From Eubacterium plexicaudatum ASF492 (GTDB taxonomy: Bacteria; Bacillota; Clostridia; Lachnospirales; Lachnospiraceae): a DNA stretch of 64,000 bases. The translations under genes and the position numbers were made by a program. The stretch is taken from NCBI RefSeq assembly GCF_000364225.2, contig NZ_AQFT02000001.1, positions 682,001 through 746,000 on the forward strand, in the 5' to 3' direction. Below, piece after piece: positions 43,078 to 52,363 of the stretch (the stretch's first letter is position 1; each line of letters opens with the position of its first letter). The notes beneath the pieces are model-generated. The model saw only the letters and a program-made list of their open reading frames with translations, had not been told where the DNA came from and searched no databases.

Positions 43078-43525
43078 CTATCCAAGATTCTGGCTGCTGA
43101 CGGAGGCAAGTATGACTTCCGTGTCAATTGCTTTCTTCTCCATCTGTGCGCCAAGGGTAAGGGCATTTGTCATCAGGTTATCCACCAGGCGCGGATTCCC
43201 CTGGGAATGGCTGTGGACAGCGGAAAGGGCGGCCTGCTCTATGATGGAGGCAGAGCCTCCCGCACAGGAGACCTTGTGGAGTACATACTGCGCCACTTCT
43301 GAATCTGTGAGACCAGTAAAGTTGTAATGCACGGTGATCCTCTGGCGCAGGGCTTCGTGGACCGGCTTGCGCAGGGTATTGTTCAGGTGCGGTTCCCCGC
43401 ACAGGATGAGCGTAAAGCAGTTCAGGGAGTCATAGCCGTAGTTCATGAGCATCTTAATGTCCTCCAGGATGCCTGTGGAGAGGTACTGGGCCTCGTCAAC
43501 GGCCAGAAGAAGGGGCTGCTTCTTT
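43078..43525 (-). pseudogene. ExeA-like ATPase, C-terminal fragment
   Basis: The last about 150 residues of the AAA ATPase that is complete at 52364-53173 (LILCGEPHLNNTLRKPVHEA, HSHSQGNPRLVDNL). The N-terminal part with the Walker A motif was removed when IS66 #4 arrived at 43526. Confidence 0.9.
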
Positions 43526-43691
43526 GTAAGCGATGAATAACCTGCCGTCCCACAAGAACAGGATTTTGCCCTATAATGATAGCAACTTGGAGCGAATATC
43601 TACATCAGTTCTTGATCAAGCAGTCCGGCAGCCATCTGTCTGGCATCCGCTGCTGCTATCAGCTCCAAAATAACTATCAGGAGATGATGCT

Positions 43692-44078
43692 ATGTCAAAG
43701 AAAATACGCAGCGACCAGGAATGGCTGGAGCTAATCCAGGAGTGCCGCGCCAGCGGCCTGTCTGTCAAAAACTGGTGCCAGACACGTTCTATATCCATAA
43801 AAACATTTTATAATAAAGCCGCAGATTTAAGAAAAAAATCCTGTGGCATACCAGGATCACAGACAGCTGCTTCTGGGCAGAAACACGAAGTGGTTCCTCT
43901 GGAAATGGCTGCTGATCCGGTGCTTTATCCACAGGATCCCGCCGGTGGTGCAATGCAGGTCCCGTCTGCCCGTGTTGTTGTCACAGTCAGGATATCCGGA
44001 TACCGTGTTGAAATCTTAGAAGGCGCTTCAGAAGACATCATTCGCAATACGCTTCTGGCGCTGAGATCTCTGTGTTAG
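43692..44078 (+). CDS. tnpA: IS66 accessory protein TnpA (divergent copy)
   Basis: 128 residues, intact: SDQEWLELIQECRASGLSVK, WCQTRSISIKTFYNKAADLR, then a variable middle and GYRVEILEGASEDIIRNTLL. Overlaps tnpB by a few bases. Confidence 0.92.
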   Translation: MSKKIRSDQEWLELIQECRASGLSVKNWCQTRSISIKTFYNKAADLRKKSCGIPGSQTAASGQKHEVVPLEMAADPVLYPQDPAGGAMQVPSARVVVTVRISGYRVEILEGASEDIIRNTLLALRSLC

Positions 44079-44425
44079 GCGCATTGTCCGGTGATACAAA
44101 AGTTTATATCGTCACCGGGCGCACGGATATGCGGCGCAGCTTCGACGGCCTTATGGCCCTTATCCGCGACACTTACCAGATGGATCCTTATGCAGATGCA
44201 CTGTACCTGTTCTGCGGCAGAAAAAGAAATACGCTCAAGGCCCTGTACTTTGACCAGACGGGATTTGTGCTCTGCACGAAACGGCTGGATAATGGAAAGT
44301 TCCAGTGGCCGCGCGATGCGAAAGAAGTCAGGCTGCTCACCCGTCAGCAGCTGCGCTGGCTTCCGGAAGGACTCTCCATCTGCCAGCCGAATGCAGTGCA
44401 GCCTTCCGGCAGGAAAGATTTCTGA
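44072..44425 (+). CDS. tnpB: IS66 accessory protein TnpB (divergent copy)
   Basis: 117 residues, intact, with TDMRRSFDGLMALIRDTYQ and FCGRKRNTLKALYFDQTGFV. Start TTG/GTG region overlapping the tnpA end. Confidence 0.92.
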   Translation: MLGALSGDTKVYIVTGRTDMRRSFDGLMALIRDTYQMDPYADALYLFCGRKRNTLKALYFDQTGFVLCTKRLDNGKFQWPRDAKEVRLLTRQQLRWLPEGLSICQPNAVQPSGRKDF

Positions 44426-44712
44426 CCTTTTGTGCATTATGATGAAATTTAAAAATTTATTTTCCGGCGGCTGGCGCCGTTTTTGAAAGTTATCCACGCT
44501 GCCGGATTTTTTCGGGCGGGCTGTCCGCATATGCCGCTGCCCTGCCCTCGGAATACTGTGGACAAACTGCCTTAAAAACAGCATTTAGAAGTTTTTTTCA
44601 CCATTTTCCAATCCGTCAAACTGCCTATCATGCAGTTATGGACGGTTTGATTTCACCCCCGCATTTCTTTATAATTTATAATATAAGCAGAAAGAAATAC
44701 GGAGGGGCGCAT

Positions 44713-46424
44713 ATGCCGGCTGATAATGAAGAATACACACGGCTGTTGGAAGAAATGGTGGAACAGATGAAAGCGCATATACTGTCCCAGGATGCACGCA
44801 TCCTGGAACAGGAACAGACGATCGCGGACCTGCGCTCCCTTGTGGATGACCTGCGTCTTTTGAAGGCCGGCCTGGAGGAGACGCTTGAAGAATTCAAGCG
44901 CCAGCTGTTCGGAACAAAAAGCGAAAAAACAAAAACCTCTCAGGCCAATGCCGCAGTGGAAACAGAAGATCCAGCCTCAAAAACAACGGTAAAAGAACAC
45001 ACACGGGCAAAAAGAAAAAAACAACAAGGGATGAACGCTATGCAGACATTCCTGTCCGTGATGTCGTTATACCTGTCCCGGACAAAGACCGCCGCTGTCC
45101 GTACTGCAATGCGGAAATGATGCCGCTCGGGCGTAAGGAAGTCCGCACAGAGCTGCGCATAACCCCGGCAAAAGTGGAACGTGTCCGTTATATGCAGGAG
45201 GAGCTGATCTGTCCGGAATGCCGTAAGGACGGTGACGGGACGATCGTACAGGCGCAAACGCCTGCGCCTTTGATGCCGCACAGCCCGGCATCGCCGTCTG
45301 CTGTAGCATATGTCATGTTTGATAAAAGCTTTGCAAGTGTCCCATACTACCGCCAGGAAGCCTGCATGGCCCAGCTTGGCCTGAAACTGCCTCGTGAGAC
45401 CATGGCGAACTGGTATATCAGATGCGCCCTGGAATATTTCCAGCCGGTATATGACCGTCTGCATGGACTCCTCCTGCAGAGAGGGGTCATCCATGCGGAT
45501 GAAACCACATGCCAGGTGCTACGTGAAAAAGGGAGGGCCGCAGAATCCACTTCGTATATGTGGCTGTATTTAAGCGGAAGCGATGGCCTGCCGCCGATCG
45601 TGCTTTACGAATACCAGGCGGGGCGCAGCGGGGATTTTCCAAAGGCATTCCTGGATGGATTTTCCGGCATCGTACAGTGCGACGGGTACAGCGGCTATAA
45701 CAAGGTAGAAGATGTAATACTCGCTGTGTGCTGCGCACACTGCCGCAGGAAGTTTTACGAAGCCCTCCCGACAGAGCGGCAGAAGCAGTTGAAACTGCTG
45801 GACATAAATTCAGAAACGGAAGTAAAAGACATCCCGCTTCCAGGCCCGGAACAAATGAAAAGCATAATCCCGGCTGAAATCGGGCTCATGTTCTTCAACA
45901 AGCTCTTTTTCATTGAAAAAGGGCTCAAAGGCATGGAACCGGACCTGCGGAAAGCAAAACGCCTGGAAAAGGAGCCGCCTGTCTGGGAAAAGTTCTGGGC
46001 ATGGGTCGAAACACTAAAGCCGCTCGGCGGCAGCAAGCTGGAAAAAGCTGTCAATTACGCGATAAACCACAGAGAAACGCTGCAGAGCTATCTGTTGGAC
46101 GGCAGATGCGAATTGTCAAACAATGCAGCGGAGCGGCGTGCAAAATCTTATGCCATCGGAAGGAAAAATTCCCTGTTCCATACATCCGTTGCGGGTGCTA
46201 AAGCAGGTGCGCTTGTTTACAGCATGATAGAAACTGCAAAGGCCAATAAGTTAAATGTATTCCAGTATCTTTATATCCTGCTGCTGTATATGCCCGATCA
46301 TAAAGATGATCCTGCTGCGGTTGAAATACTTCTTCCATGGAGCAGTTTTATCAAAGAACACTGTACAGGGCTGATTGATGTTGAAACGATAACACCTGAA
46401 AACAAGCCTCAGCTGCCGCTATAA
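44713..46424 (+). pseudogene. tnpC: IS66 tnpC, frameshifted (divergent copy)
   Basis: ATG 44713 after GGAGGGG begins MPADNEEYTRLLEEMVEQM. Within the basic linker the A-run at 45015-45021 has seven bases; eight would give RKKTTRDERYADI. As written, the first frame ends at 45120 and the catalytic part (HADETTC, VQCDGYSGYN, SNNAAERR) continues in another frame from about 45022. The lesion is one base in a homopolymer, so it may be a sequencing error. Confidence 0.88.
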
Positions 46425-46604
46425 ACTATTTTACACCTAAACATATCATCAGGGGAACGGTAGGTTGTTCATCGCTTACGAAATAAATAGTTGTATATAC
46501 AATTGATTGTGTGACAGGAAAATGGGTGATTTTACGACAGCAGGTGAGGTTGAATCTGTGACAGCTCATGAAGTTATTAACAGAAATGGGATAGATGGCA
46601 GACG

Positions 46605-46645
46605 AAAAGCCGGAAAGGGGCGTATCCTCTTTTCGGCTTTTTGTT
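46605..46645. terminator. Bidirectional terminator between IS66 #4 and the toxin gene
   Basis: AAAAGCCGGAAAGGGG and CCTCTTTTCGGCTTTT pair around CGTAT, with A-run and T-run on the two sides, so it can work in either direction. It lies just after the minus-strand toxin gene stop. Confidence 0.8.
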
Positions 46646-46646
46646 T

Positions 46647-46979
46647 TCAGTGTTTCAATTCATCTGCAAAGGTATTTTCATAATCCTGGAGCTGGTGGTA
46701 TACGGCATCCACATAAGCTGTCGTGCCCTCTACCCGGTAAAGCATAAGGTAGCGGTGCCGCATGAAGTGGATGGCGCGGTATCCGTTCTTTTTCAGCTGT
46801 GGGTGGGCACAGAATTTTAGGCTGCCGGCAACTTTTGAAAGCTGCTCCCGTGTTTCCAGGGCATCCTGCCATACGTTGTAAGCAGCCTGATCATTGAGCA
46901 GGGTGTACTGCAGGTAATCGATATAGTCGTTCAGTTGGGACAGCGCTTTCGGTGAGATGATCACATCAAATGAATCCAT
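46647..46979 (-). CDS. RelE/ParE-family toxin
   Basis: 110 residues: VIISPKALSQLNDYIDYLQY, QLKKNGYRAIHFMRHRYLML and YRVEGTTAYVDAVYHQLQDY match the RelE/ParE plasmid-stabilization fold. Related toxins either cleave ribosome-bound mRNA or poison gyrase; which applies here is unknown. It overlaps the antitoxin gene by 14 bases. Confidence 0.88.
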   Translation of the reverse strand: MDSFDVIISPKALSQLNDYIDYLQYTLLNDQAAYNVWQDALETREQLSKVAGSLKFCAHPQLKKNGYRAIHFMRHRYLMLYRVEGTTAYVDAVYHQLQDYENTFADELKH

Positions 46980-47208
46980 GCTGTTTCCCCATCCTTTTCA
47001 ATGCGTCTTCCATATTGAGCCCCTGTCCGGCGGAAATCTGCTGGCGTGATTCGGCAAGGTCAGAAAGGATCTGCTCCTGGCTGACTGGGACAAATGGGTT
47101 TGCGGGTTTCCTGGAAGTGAACAGTTTCTGCGTGAATTCCATGACCTTGATTCTTGCGTCCTCCGGCATGGCCTCCAGCATGGAAACGGTTGCGTCTAAA
47201 GTGCTCAT
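46966..47208 (-). CDS. Antitoxin of the RelE/ParE pair
   Basis: 80 residues from MSTLDATVSMLEAMPEDARI. ATG at 47208 is chosen because GAGGAGGC precedes it on the minus strand; a longer in-frame start at 47226 lies upstream of that site. The C-terminus (LAESRQQISAGQGLNMEDAL) resembles antitoxin tails. It is the first gene of the pair. Confidence 0.82.
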   Translation of the reverse strand: MSTLDATVSMLEAMPEDARIKVMEFTQKLFTSRKPANPFVPVSQEQILSDLAESRQQISAGQGLNMEDALKRMGKQHGFI

Positions 47209-47419
47209 GGGAAAGCCTCCTCTCATGATTGGAATCTGTAGGAAAAGTGTTTCTTCCTATGAGTAAATTATACATGAAAAGGGGGCTGAATTCAATATAT
47301 GGAGGAAAGGATTTTACGGAGAGGCTGGTCGGGAAAATATTTTGTAAAATTTGTTAGTGTATAGTTGACAGAATCGGGCGGCTCCGGTTCCGGCAAGACG
47401 AGGTTTTTTGTAAAACCGA

Positions 47420-49925
47420 GTGCGCCCGTAAGGGCGGCATAAATCCTACCTTGAGCAAGTAGTAGGTAAAAGTATCATGTGGCATATGCCACAAACCTAT
47501 CATTCCCCGTCTAACCCCAAAAGGGAAACCGGAGGGCAACCATAGCATGACGGAGGACACGGGGCGCTGAAACCTCAGAGGCGTCAGCGTGACGGAATGA
47601 AAATCCATGTACGAGGGTGGAAGCTAAACTGCTTGAATGACAGCCTGAAATCGGGAAAAAGACGTACTCCTGGCGTAGAGAGGTTGTACTCGCCAGTGTT
47701 CCTGACATCCGCATTGTTTGGCTATGCGGATGCTGATACTCGGAACAGGTTCAGCCACGGGAGAGTGGAAAAAGGCGAACGTCACACACTTACCGAAAAC
47801 ATGGAACGCTCATTTATGCCGTACTAAACGGGGATTGCCTAAAGTGGAATGCCATAAGGCTATGAAAACGCTGAAATGCGGGATTCTGAATATCCACCAC
47901 GGCAACAGAGTTCCCATAGTAGTCCGAGGGCGGGAAAGCCGTCTACATGGCGAAGGGGAACAGTGAATCAATTTCAAAACAGAAAGGATGGTGTGCGAGA
48001 CACTATGAGAAATCCGATTCATGTCTTGAAAAGCCTTGAAGAAAAGGCAAGTGTAAGAAACTACAAATATGAACGGTTGTACCGTAACCTGTACAATCCA
48101 GAATTCTATCTTCTTGCCTATGCGAACATTGCAAAATCGCAGGGGAGCATGACGCAGGGGGCAGACGGGCAGACACTGGATAATATGAGCCTGCCCAGAA
48201 TCAACCGGATTATCGAATCAATACGCAACAGGACATACCAGCCAAAGCCTGCAAAAAGAAAATATATCCCTAAGAAAAATGGGAAAATGCGTCCGCTTGG
48301 AATCACTTCTACGGATGACAAGCTGGTGCAGGAAGTGGTGAGGATGATTCTGGAAGCAATCTATGAGCCGACATTCAGCGACAATTCGCATGGTTTCAGA
48401 CCAAAACGGAGCTGTCATACGGCGCTTTTGCAGGTGAAAAGAATGTTCACCGGGGTCACATGGGTTGTGGAAGGTGACATCCATGCGTGCTTTGACAATT
48501 TTGACCACCATGTATTAGTGGAACTATTGCGGAAAAGGATAGCGGACGAGGCGTTCATCAGCCTTATCTGGAAATTCCTGAAAGCCGGGTATATGGAACA
48601 GTGGGAATACAACTGTACCTACTCCGGCGTGCCGCAGGGCAGCGGCATCAGTCCAATCTGCGCCAATATTTACCTTAGCGAACTGGATGGATTTATGCAG
48701 GAATACAAAGAAAAGTATGACTGTGAGCCGGAACGCAGAAAGACAACGAAGGAATACGAACGTGCGTCCAGAAGGTACAAAAAGGCACGGAAAGCATTGG
48801 CAGACACTGAAAAGTCAACTCCTGAATTGATAAGGGAATTTAAAGATTCCAGAATGGAGAAGATGAACCAGCATTATTACAATCCGTTTGAGGAAGGGTA
48901 CAAGAAAATCCAGTACAACCGTTACGCTGATGATTTTGTAATCGGTGTGATTGGTTCAAAAAGGGATGCAGAAAAAATCAAAGAGGATGTGAGAATCTTC
49001 CTGAAAGAGAGGCTGCACCTTGAAATGTCCGAAGAAAAGACGGAAATCACCCATGCCAGCAAGCCGGTGAGGTACTTGGGATATGACTTCAAAGTGATGC
49101 GCTCTAAAAGCATGAAGCGGTGTAAAAACGGCGACATGAAACGTGTGTGGAACGGAAAAGTATTCCTGTATGTGCCTAAAGAAAAATGGATTAAAAAGGC
49201 TATGGAGCGTGGGGCGATACAAGTCAAGCGCAACAAAGGCACAGGCAAAGAAACGTGGAGACCAATGCCGAGGAAAGACCTGATGAACCGGAATGATGCT
49301 GATATTGTATCAACATTTAATTCGGAAATCCGAGGGTTATATAATTTCTACCGCATTGCGGAAAATGTCGGCGTACTGCACAAGTATTACTACATGGTGC
49401 GTTACAGTATGCTGAAAACCCTAGCAGGAAAACACAGGACAAAAGTCAGTGCCATTAAAAAGCGTTTCATGGTAGACAAAGTGCTAAGAATCCCCTATGA
49501 CACAACAAAAGGGAGGAAATACTGTGAGTTTTATCATGATGGATTTAAGAAGCACAGCGACGGCTATGACAATGTGTCGGATGTTATGCCGAACTATAAG
49601 AAATACGACAGCAGGCATACGATAATCAACCGAATCAAAGCCGGAAAATGCGAAATATGTGGGGAGCAGGCAGAGTATTTATGTATGCACCATGTAAGGA
49701 CGCTGAAATCGCTGAAGGGCAGGGATATATTTGAAAAGAAAATGTTGGAGATGCGGAGAAAATCTCTTGCACTCTGCCCTGACTGCTTTGAACTCTTACA
49801 CGAAGCCAGAGAATCAAGGTGATTCATGGAAAGCCGGATACGCTGAGAGGTGTACGTCCGGTTTGGGAGGCGGCTCCCTGAAACCTGCTGGTGAAAGTCA
49901 GTAAGGCGCAGGGTGCCTACCTCAT
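47420..49925 (+). mobile_element. Group II intron with reverse transcriptase ORF
   Basis: The 5' end GTGCGCCCG is the consensus bacterial group II start. About 570 bases of structured RNA (47420-47995) precede the ORF. The 3' end carries domain V/VI-like sequence (about 49828-49920) and ends CCTCAT, an AY terminus. The exon reading frame of the coupling-protein gene confirms both splice sites. Length 2506 bp. Confidence 0.9.
47996..49822 (+). CDS. ltrA: Group II intron-encoded reverse transcriptase/maturase (LtrA-like)
   Basis: About 608 residues. RT domains are seen in PKKNGKMRPLGITSTDDKLV, GFRPKRSCHTALLQV, GDIHACFDNFDHHVL, GVPQGSGISPICANIYL and the catalytic YADD in YNRYADDFVIGV. A maturase X domain follows (about 420-540), then an HNH-like C-terminus (CEICGEQAEYLCMHHV, CPDCFELLH). 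GTG 47996 follows AAAGGA at a good distance; ATG 48005 is the alternative. It promotes splicing and retrohoming. Intact. Confidence 0.93.
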   Translation, partial: RDTMRNPIHVLKSLEEKASVRNYKYERLYRNLYNPEFYLLAYANIAKSQGSMTQGADGQTLDNMSLPRINRIIESIRNRTYQPKPAKRKYIPKKNGKMRPLGITSTDDKLVQEVVRMILEAIYEPTFSDNSHGFRPKRSCHTALLQVKRMFTGVTWVVEGDIHACFDNFDHHVLVELLRKRIADEAFISLIWKFLKAGYMEQWEYNCTYSGVPQGSGISPICANIYLSELDGFMQEYKEKYDCEPERRKTTKEYERASRRYKKARKALADTEKSTPELIREFKDSRMEKMNQHYYNPFEEGYKKIQYNRYADDFVIGVIGSKRDAEKIKEDVRIFLKERLHLEMSEEKTEITHASKPVRYLGYDFKVMRSKSMKRCKNGDMKRVWNGKVFLYVPKEKWIKKAMERGAIQVKRNKGTGKETWRPMPRKDLMNRNDADIVSTFNSEIRGLYNFYRIAENVGVLHKYYYMVRYSMLKTLAGKHRTKVSAIKKRFMVDKVLRIPYDTTKGRKYCEFYHDGFKKHSDGYDNVSDVMPNYKKYDSRHTIINRIKAGKCEICGEQAEYLCMHHVRTLKSLKGRDIFEKKMLEMRRKSLALCPDCFELLHEARESR

Positions 49926-50013
49926 ACCTTATGCAGATGCACTCATCGTATGTTGTCACTGACCCAAACGGATAACTACAATAAGGGTTGAGAGAAGTAG
50001 ACATTCTCAATAA

Positions 50014-50196
<183 letters not shown>

Positions 50197-50247
50197 AACC
50201 AAACTTTGATACAATTTAATGCGGTGTAACGCCTTGAAATACTGTAA

Positions 50248-50296
50248 ATAAGGCTTGCGGGATGGTAAAAACCATTTCCGTGAGCCTTATTTTTTA
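50248..50296 (+). terminator. Intrinsic terminator
   Basis: ATAAGGCTtgCGGGATGG and CCATTTCCGtgAGCCTTAT form a long stem around TAAAAA, followed by six T. Confidence 0.8.
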
Positions 50297-50328
50297 TGCC
50301 GCCTGACAGGGACTTGCCTCCGCTGTTT

Positions 50329-50361
50329 GGCAGGGGTGTACGGATTTTGTACACCCCTGCC
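50329..50361. repeat. 13-bp inverted repeat with TACACCCC repeats
   Basis: GGCAGGGGTGTAC and GTACACCCCTGCC are perfect inverted repeats with a seven-base spacer. Two further TACACCC copies follow at 50372 and 50382. Possibly operator sites or a replication or transfer remnant; the 50197-50523 stretch has no gene. Confidence 0.6.
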
Positions 50362-50523
50362 AAGGTGGACATACACCCCTGTACACCCTTGAGGGCAAAA
50401 TTAAAAAGTATTAAGAAGTGAAGAAAATTGTCGTTTTCACTATTTTTATCTGTTCACGATATAGCTTTTTTGGCTGTCTATACGATTTTGGATCTTCCAA
50501 TTCTATTTTTTACTGATACCCTC

Positions 50524-50552
50524 TTGACAACTGTGTTTTTCTGAATTATAAT
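50524..50552 (+). promoter_or_regulatory. Consensus sigma-A promoter of the TetR gene
   Basis: TTGACA at 50524-50529 and TATAAT at 50547-50552 are both perfect with a 17-bp spacer. AAACATCGTTATGAAACACTG directly downstream contains repeated AAACA words and could be the TetR operator. Confidence 0.85.
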
Positions 50553-50599
50553 TGAAACATCGTTATGAAACACTGTTATTAAAGAGAGAAGGTGAACAG

Positions 50600-51235
50600 G
50601 TGGCAAAGCAGATCGAGGGCGTGTATGAGAGGATACTGGAATGCGCAAAAAAGGAATTCCTCGAAAAAGGCTACACAGATGCCTCCCTGCGGACGATTGC
50701 CGCAGAAGCGGAAACAAGTACCAATTCCATTTACGTCCGCTTTAAAGATAAGGAAGGGCTATTTGCCGCCATTGTGGAGCCGGTTTCAGAAGAGTTCATG
50801 TCCCGGTGTCTGGATGTGCAGGAAACATTCCATTCTTTTGACAGCGATGTCCAGCGACGGGAGGTTGGGAAGTATTCTTCTGATGCGATGCTTGGAATGG
50901 TGGATTACATCTACGACCACTTTGACGAATTCCGTTTGCTATTGGATGCTTCCCATGGCACGAAGTTCTGTAATTTTGTGAACGGGCTGGTATCCATGGA
51001 AGAGGAATACACATGGAAGTGGCTGGAGGCAACAGGCTCCCGTCTGGAACCTATGGGCGGGCTGACCGCAGATTTTTATCACATGATGGTCACTGCATAT
51101 TTTGAAGGAATCTTTGAAGTGGTCCGCCATGGGATTGACAGGGAAGATGCGAAAAAATATGTCGCCATGATGGGGAAATACCACCATGGAGGATTTTTGG
51201 CAATCGTCGGGGAAGAAACGGCGGAAACAAAATAA
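50600..51235 (+). CDS. TetR/AcrR-family regulator
   Basis: 211 residues from GTG 50600, seven bases after AAGGTG. The HTH is at about 8-55: YERILECAKKEFLEKGYTDA, SLRTIAAEAETSTNSIYVRF and KDKEGLF. The C-terminal ligand domain is variable. It is followed by a hairpin (51241-51277) and then the ABC transporter genes in the same direction, which it most likely controls. Confidence 0.9.
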   Translation: MAKQIEGVYERILECAKKEFLEKGYTDASLRTIAAEAETSTNSIYVRFKDKEGLFAAIVEPVSEEFMSRCLDVQETFHSFDSDVQRREVGKYSSDAMLGMVDYIYDHFDEFRLLLDASHGTKFCNFVNGLVSMEEEYTWKWLEATGSRLEPMGGLTADFYHMMVTAYFEGIFEVVRHGIDREDAKKYVAMMGKYHHGGFLAIVGEETAETK

Positions 51236-51240
51236 GTTCT

Positions 51241-51277
51241 TAAGGCTGCCAGAACTGGCAACAGTCAGGCAGCCTTA
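51241..51277 (+). terminator. Hairpin after the TetR gene
   Basis: TAAGGCTGCC and GGCAGCCTTA with a 17-base loop, followed by AAATAAACC; a terminator or attenuator between tetR and the ABC gene. Confidence 0.6.
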
Positions 51278-51290
51278 AAATAAACCAATA

Positions 51291-51308
51291 AGTTAGCGAA
51301 AACTAACT
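51291..51308 (+). promoter_or_regulatory. Putative metalloregulator operator (AGTTAG-N6-CTAACT)
   Basis: A perfect inverted repeat AGTTAG-CGAAAA-CTAACT six bases before the ribosome site of the first ABC gene. A matching GTTAG-N6-CTAAC stands at 59566-59581 before DUF2325. The half-site resembles DtxR/IdeR-type boxes (TTAGGTTAG..CTAACC). Regulator identity is inferred. Confidence 0.55.
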
Positions 51309-52037
51309 AAAATAAGGAGGAACTGATATACAGAAACAAAATCCGCTGCTCCGCATATGGGGCTGGGGAAAAGACGAACATGGCAGGCTGATCGGTGCGG
51401 TCATAAGCGCGCTCATTGCTGTCCTGCTGGGAATGCTGCCTTATTTTGCGGCGGCACAGGTTATCATCGGTATGCTGGCTTGGGAAAAGGATCTGTCCTT
51501 TTATCTGCCATGGTTAGGTCTGGGACTGGCGGGGTATGCCGCACGCACGCTTCTTTACAATATGGCATTGTCCGTGTCCCACAAGGCGACCTTTTCCATT
51601 CTGAAGAATATCCGGCAGAGAATACTGGAAAAACTGCCGAAGCTGCCCCTTGGGACGGTCATGGATATGTCCAGCGGGAAGATGAAGCAGATCATCGTGG
51701 ATCAGGTGGACGGCATGGAGACCACACTTGCCCATCTGTTCCCGGAGCTGACTGCTAATATTGCGGGGCCACTTTTCATTGTGGTCTGCCTGTTTGTTCT
51801 GGATTGGCGCATGGCGCTTTTGTCCATCGTGACGCTCCCGGTGTTGGACGGCGAATTGAGGGAGACATAAATGGCAAATTATTTTTCCAACCTTTTTCGC
51901 ATTGACTGCGCAGCGCTGTCTACAAATGCATAATACCGCCGAAAATGCAGCACGCTGTTGGTATAGCTTTTCTTTCGAAATCGAAAGGCCATGAATCCCA
52001 TTATGAGATCCATAGCCACATGATGTATTTGGATTTT

Positions 52038-52360
52038 TTATTGTTTGTCAGCCAGAGTCGGCAGATAAGCCAAACCGGCAGCAACAGTTACGGCATCTAC
52101 CTTCCGCATTAGATTGCTGATCCGCCCTCATTCCAGAAAATATCAGAAAAATCGGATAGTTCACATCCCACATCATGATTCGGGATGCACAGGTAGTTTC
52201 CGTATTTATGCACTCCGGCCAGGATGTGGAAGTATGTCCCCCGTCCATTCATCTCAGCTTCATACCATCCAGGCCGCCATCGCAGCAGGATAATCTCCCC
52301 TGTCCAGGTTTCTATGCGGGAACCATCCCTGAAAAAACAGCTGTATTCCAAAAATAGCAC
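52038..52360 (-). pseudogene. Small aromatic-rich transposon protein, frameshifted copy
   Basis: Identical to the 107-residue protein at 42751-43074 up to DIFWNEG. There the C-run at 52125-52127 has three bases instead of four, and the frame is lost (GGSAI...). Either a one-base deletion or a sequencing error. Starts two bases after the ATPase stop. Confidence 0.8.
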
Positions 52361-52363
52361 CCC

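Larger units (their letters stand above)
42555..43525 (-). mobile_element. TnsB/ExeA-type transposon, partial copy
   Basis: It starts with TGTTGGACGGCG, exactly as the complete copy at 51842, and is near-identical to it until CTTCTTT at 43525, where IS66 #4 begins inside the ATPase gene. Two different left flanks (here RIT, there an ABC gene) fix this terminus. It contains the perfect palindrome CTTTCGAAATCGAAAG near 42686. Confidence 0.9.
43526..46479 (+). mobile_element. IS66-family element #4, divergent variant
   Basis: The element is 2954 bp, with related but not identical ends (GTAAGCGATGAATAACCTGC left; GGTTGTTCATCGCTTAC right). It is visibly more diverged from copies 1-3 than they are from each other. 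The flanks GCTTCTTT and GAAATAAA do not match, so the original duplication is lost and this is a junction between unrelated regions. The 287 bp between tnpB and tnpC is non-coding. Confidence 0.93.
47374..49971 (+). pseudogene. VirD4/TraG-type coupling-protein fragment split by a group II intron
   Basis: Bases 47374-47419 encode SGGSGSGKTRFFVKP, the Walker A of a conjugative coupling protein, and 49926-49971 encode LMQMHSSYVVTDPNG, the next conserved segment. Joining them at the intron boundaries gives an uninterrupted ...FFVKPNLMQMHSSYV... reading. Only about 46 bases of gene remain on each side; the rest of the gene is gone. Confidence 0.85.

Noticed and set aside
42555-43525. Treating the two TnsB/ExeA copies as an assembly duplicate
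   Set aside because: Their outer flanks differ (RIT versus ABC gene), the second copy is complete with a flanking repeat, and the first is cut by a divergent IS66. They look like separate insertions, though long reads should confirm this.
46491-46502. TTGTATATACAA palindrome as a recombination site
   Set aside because: Only 12 bp, AT-rich, not repeated elsewhere in the window and not next to a recombinase; it could occur by chance.
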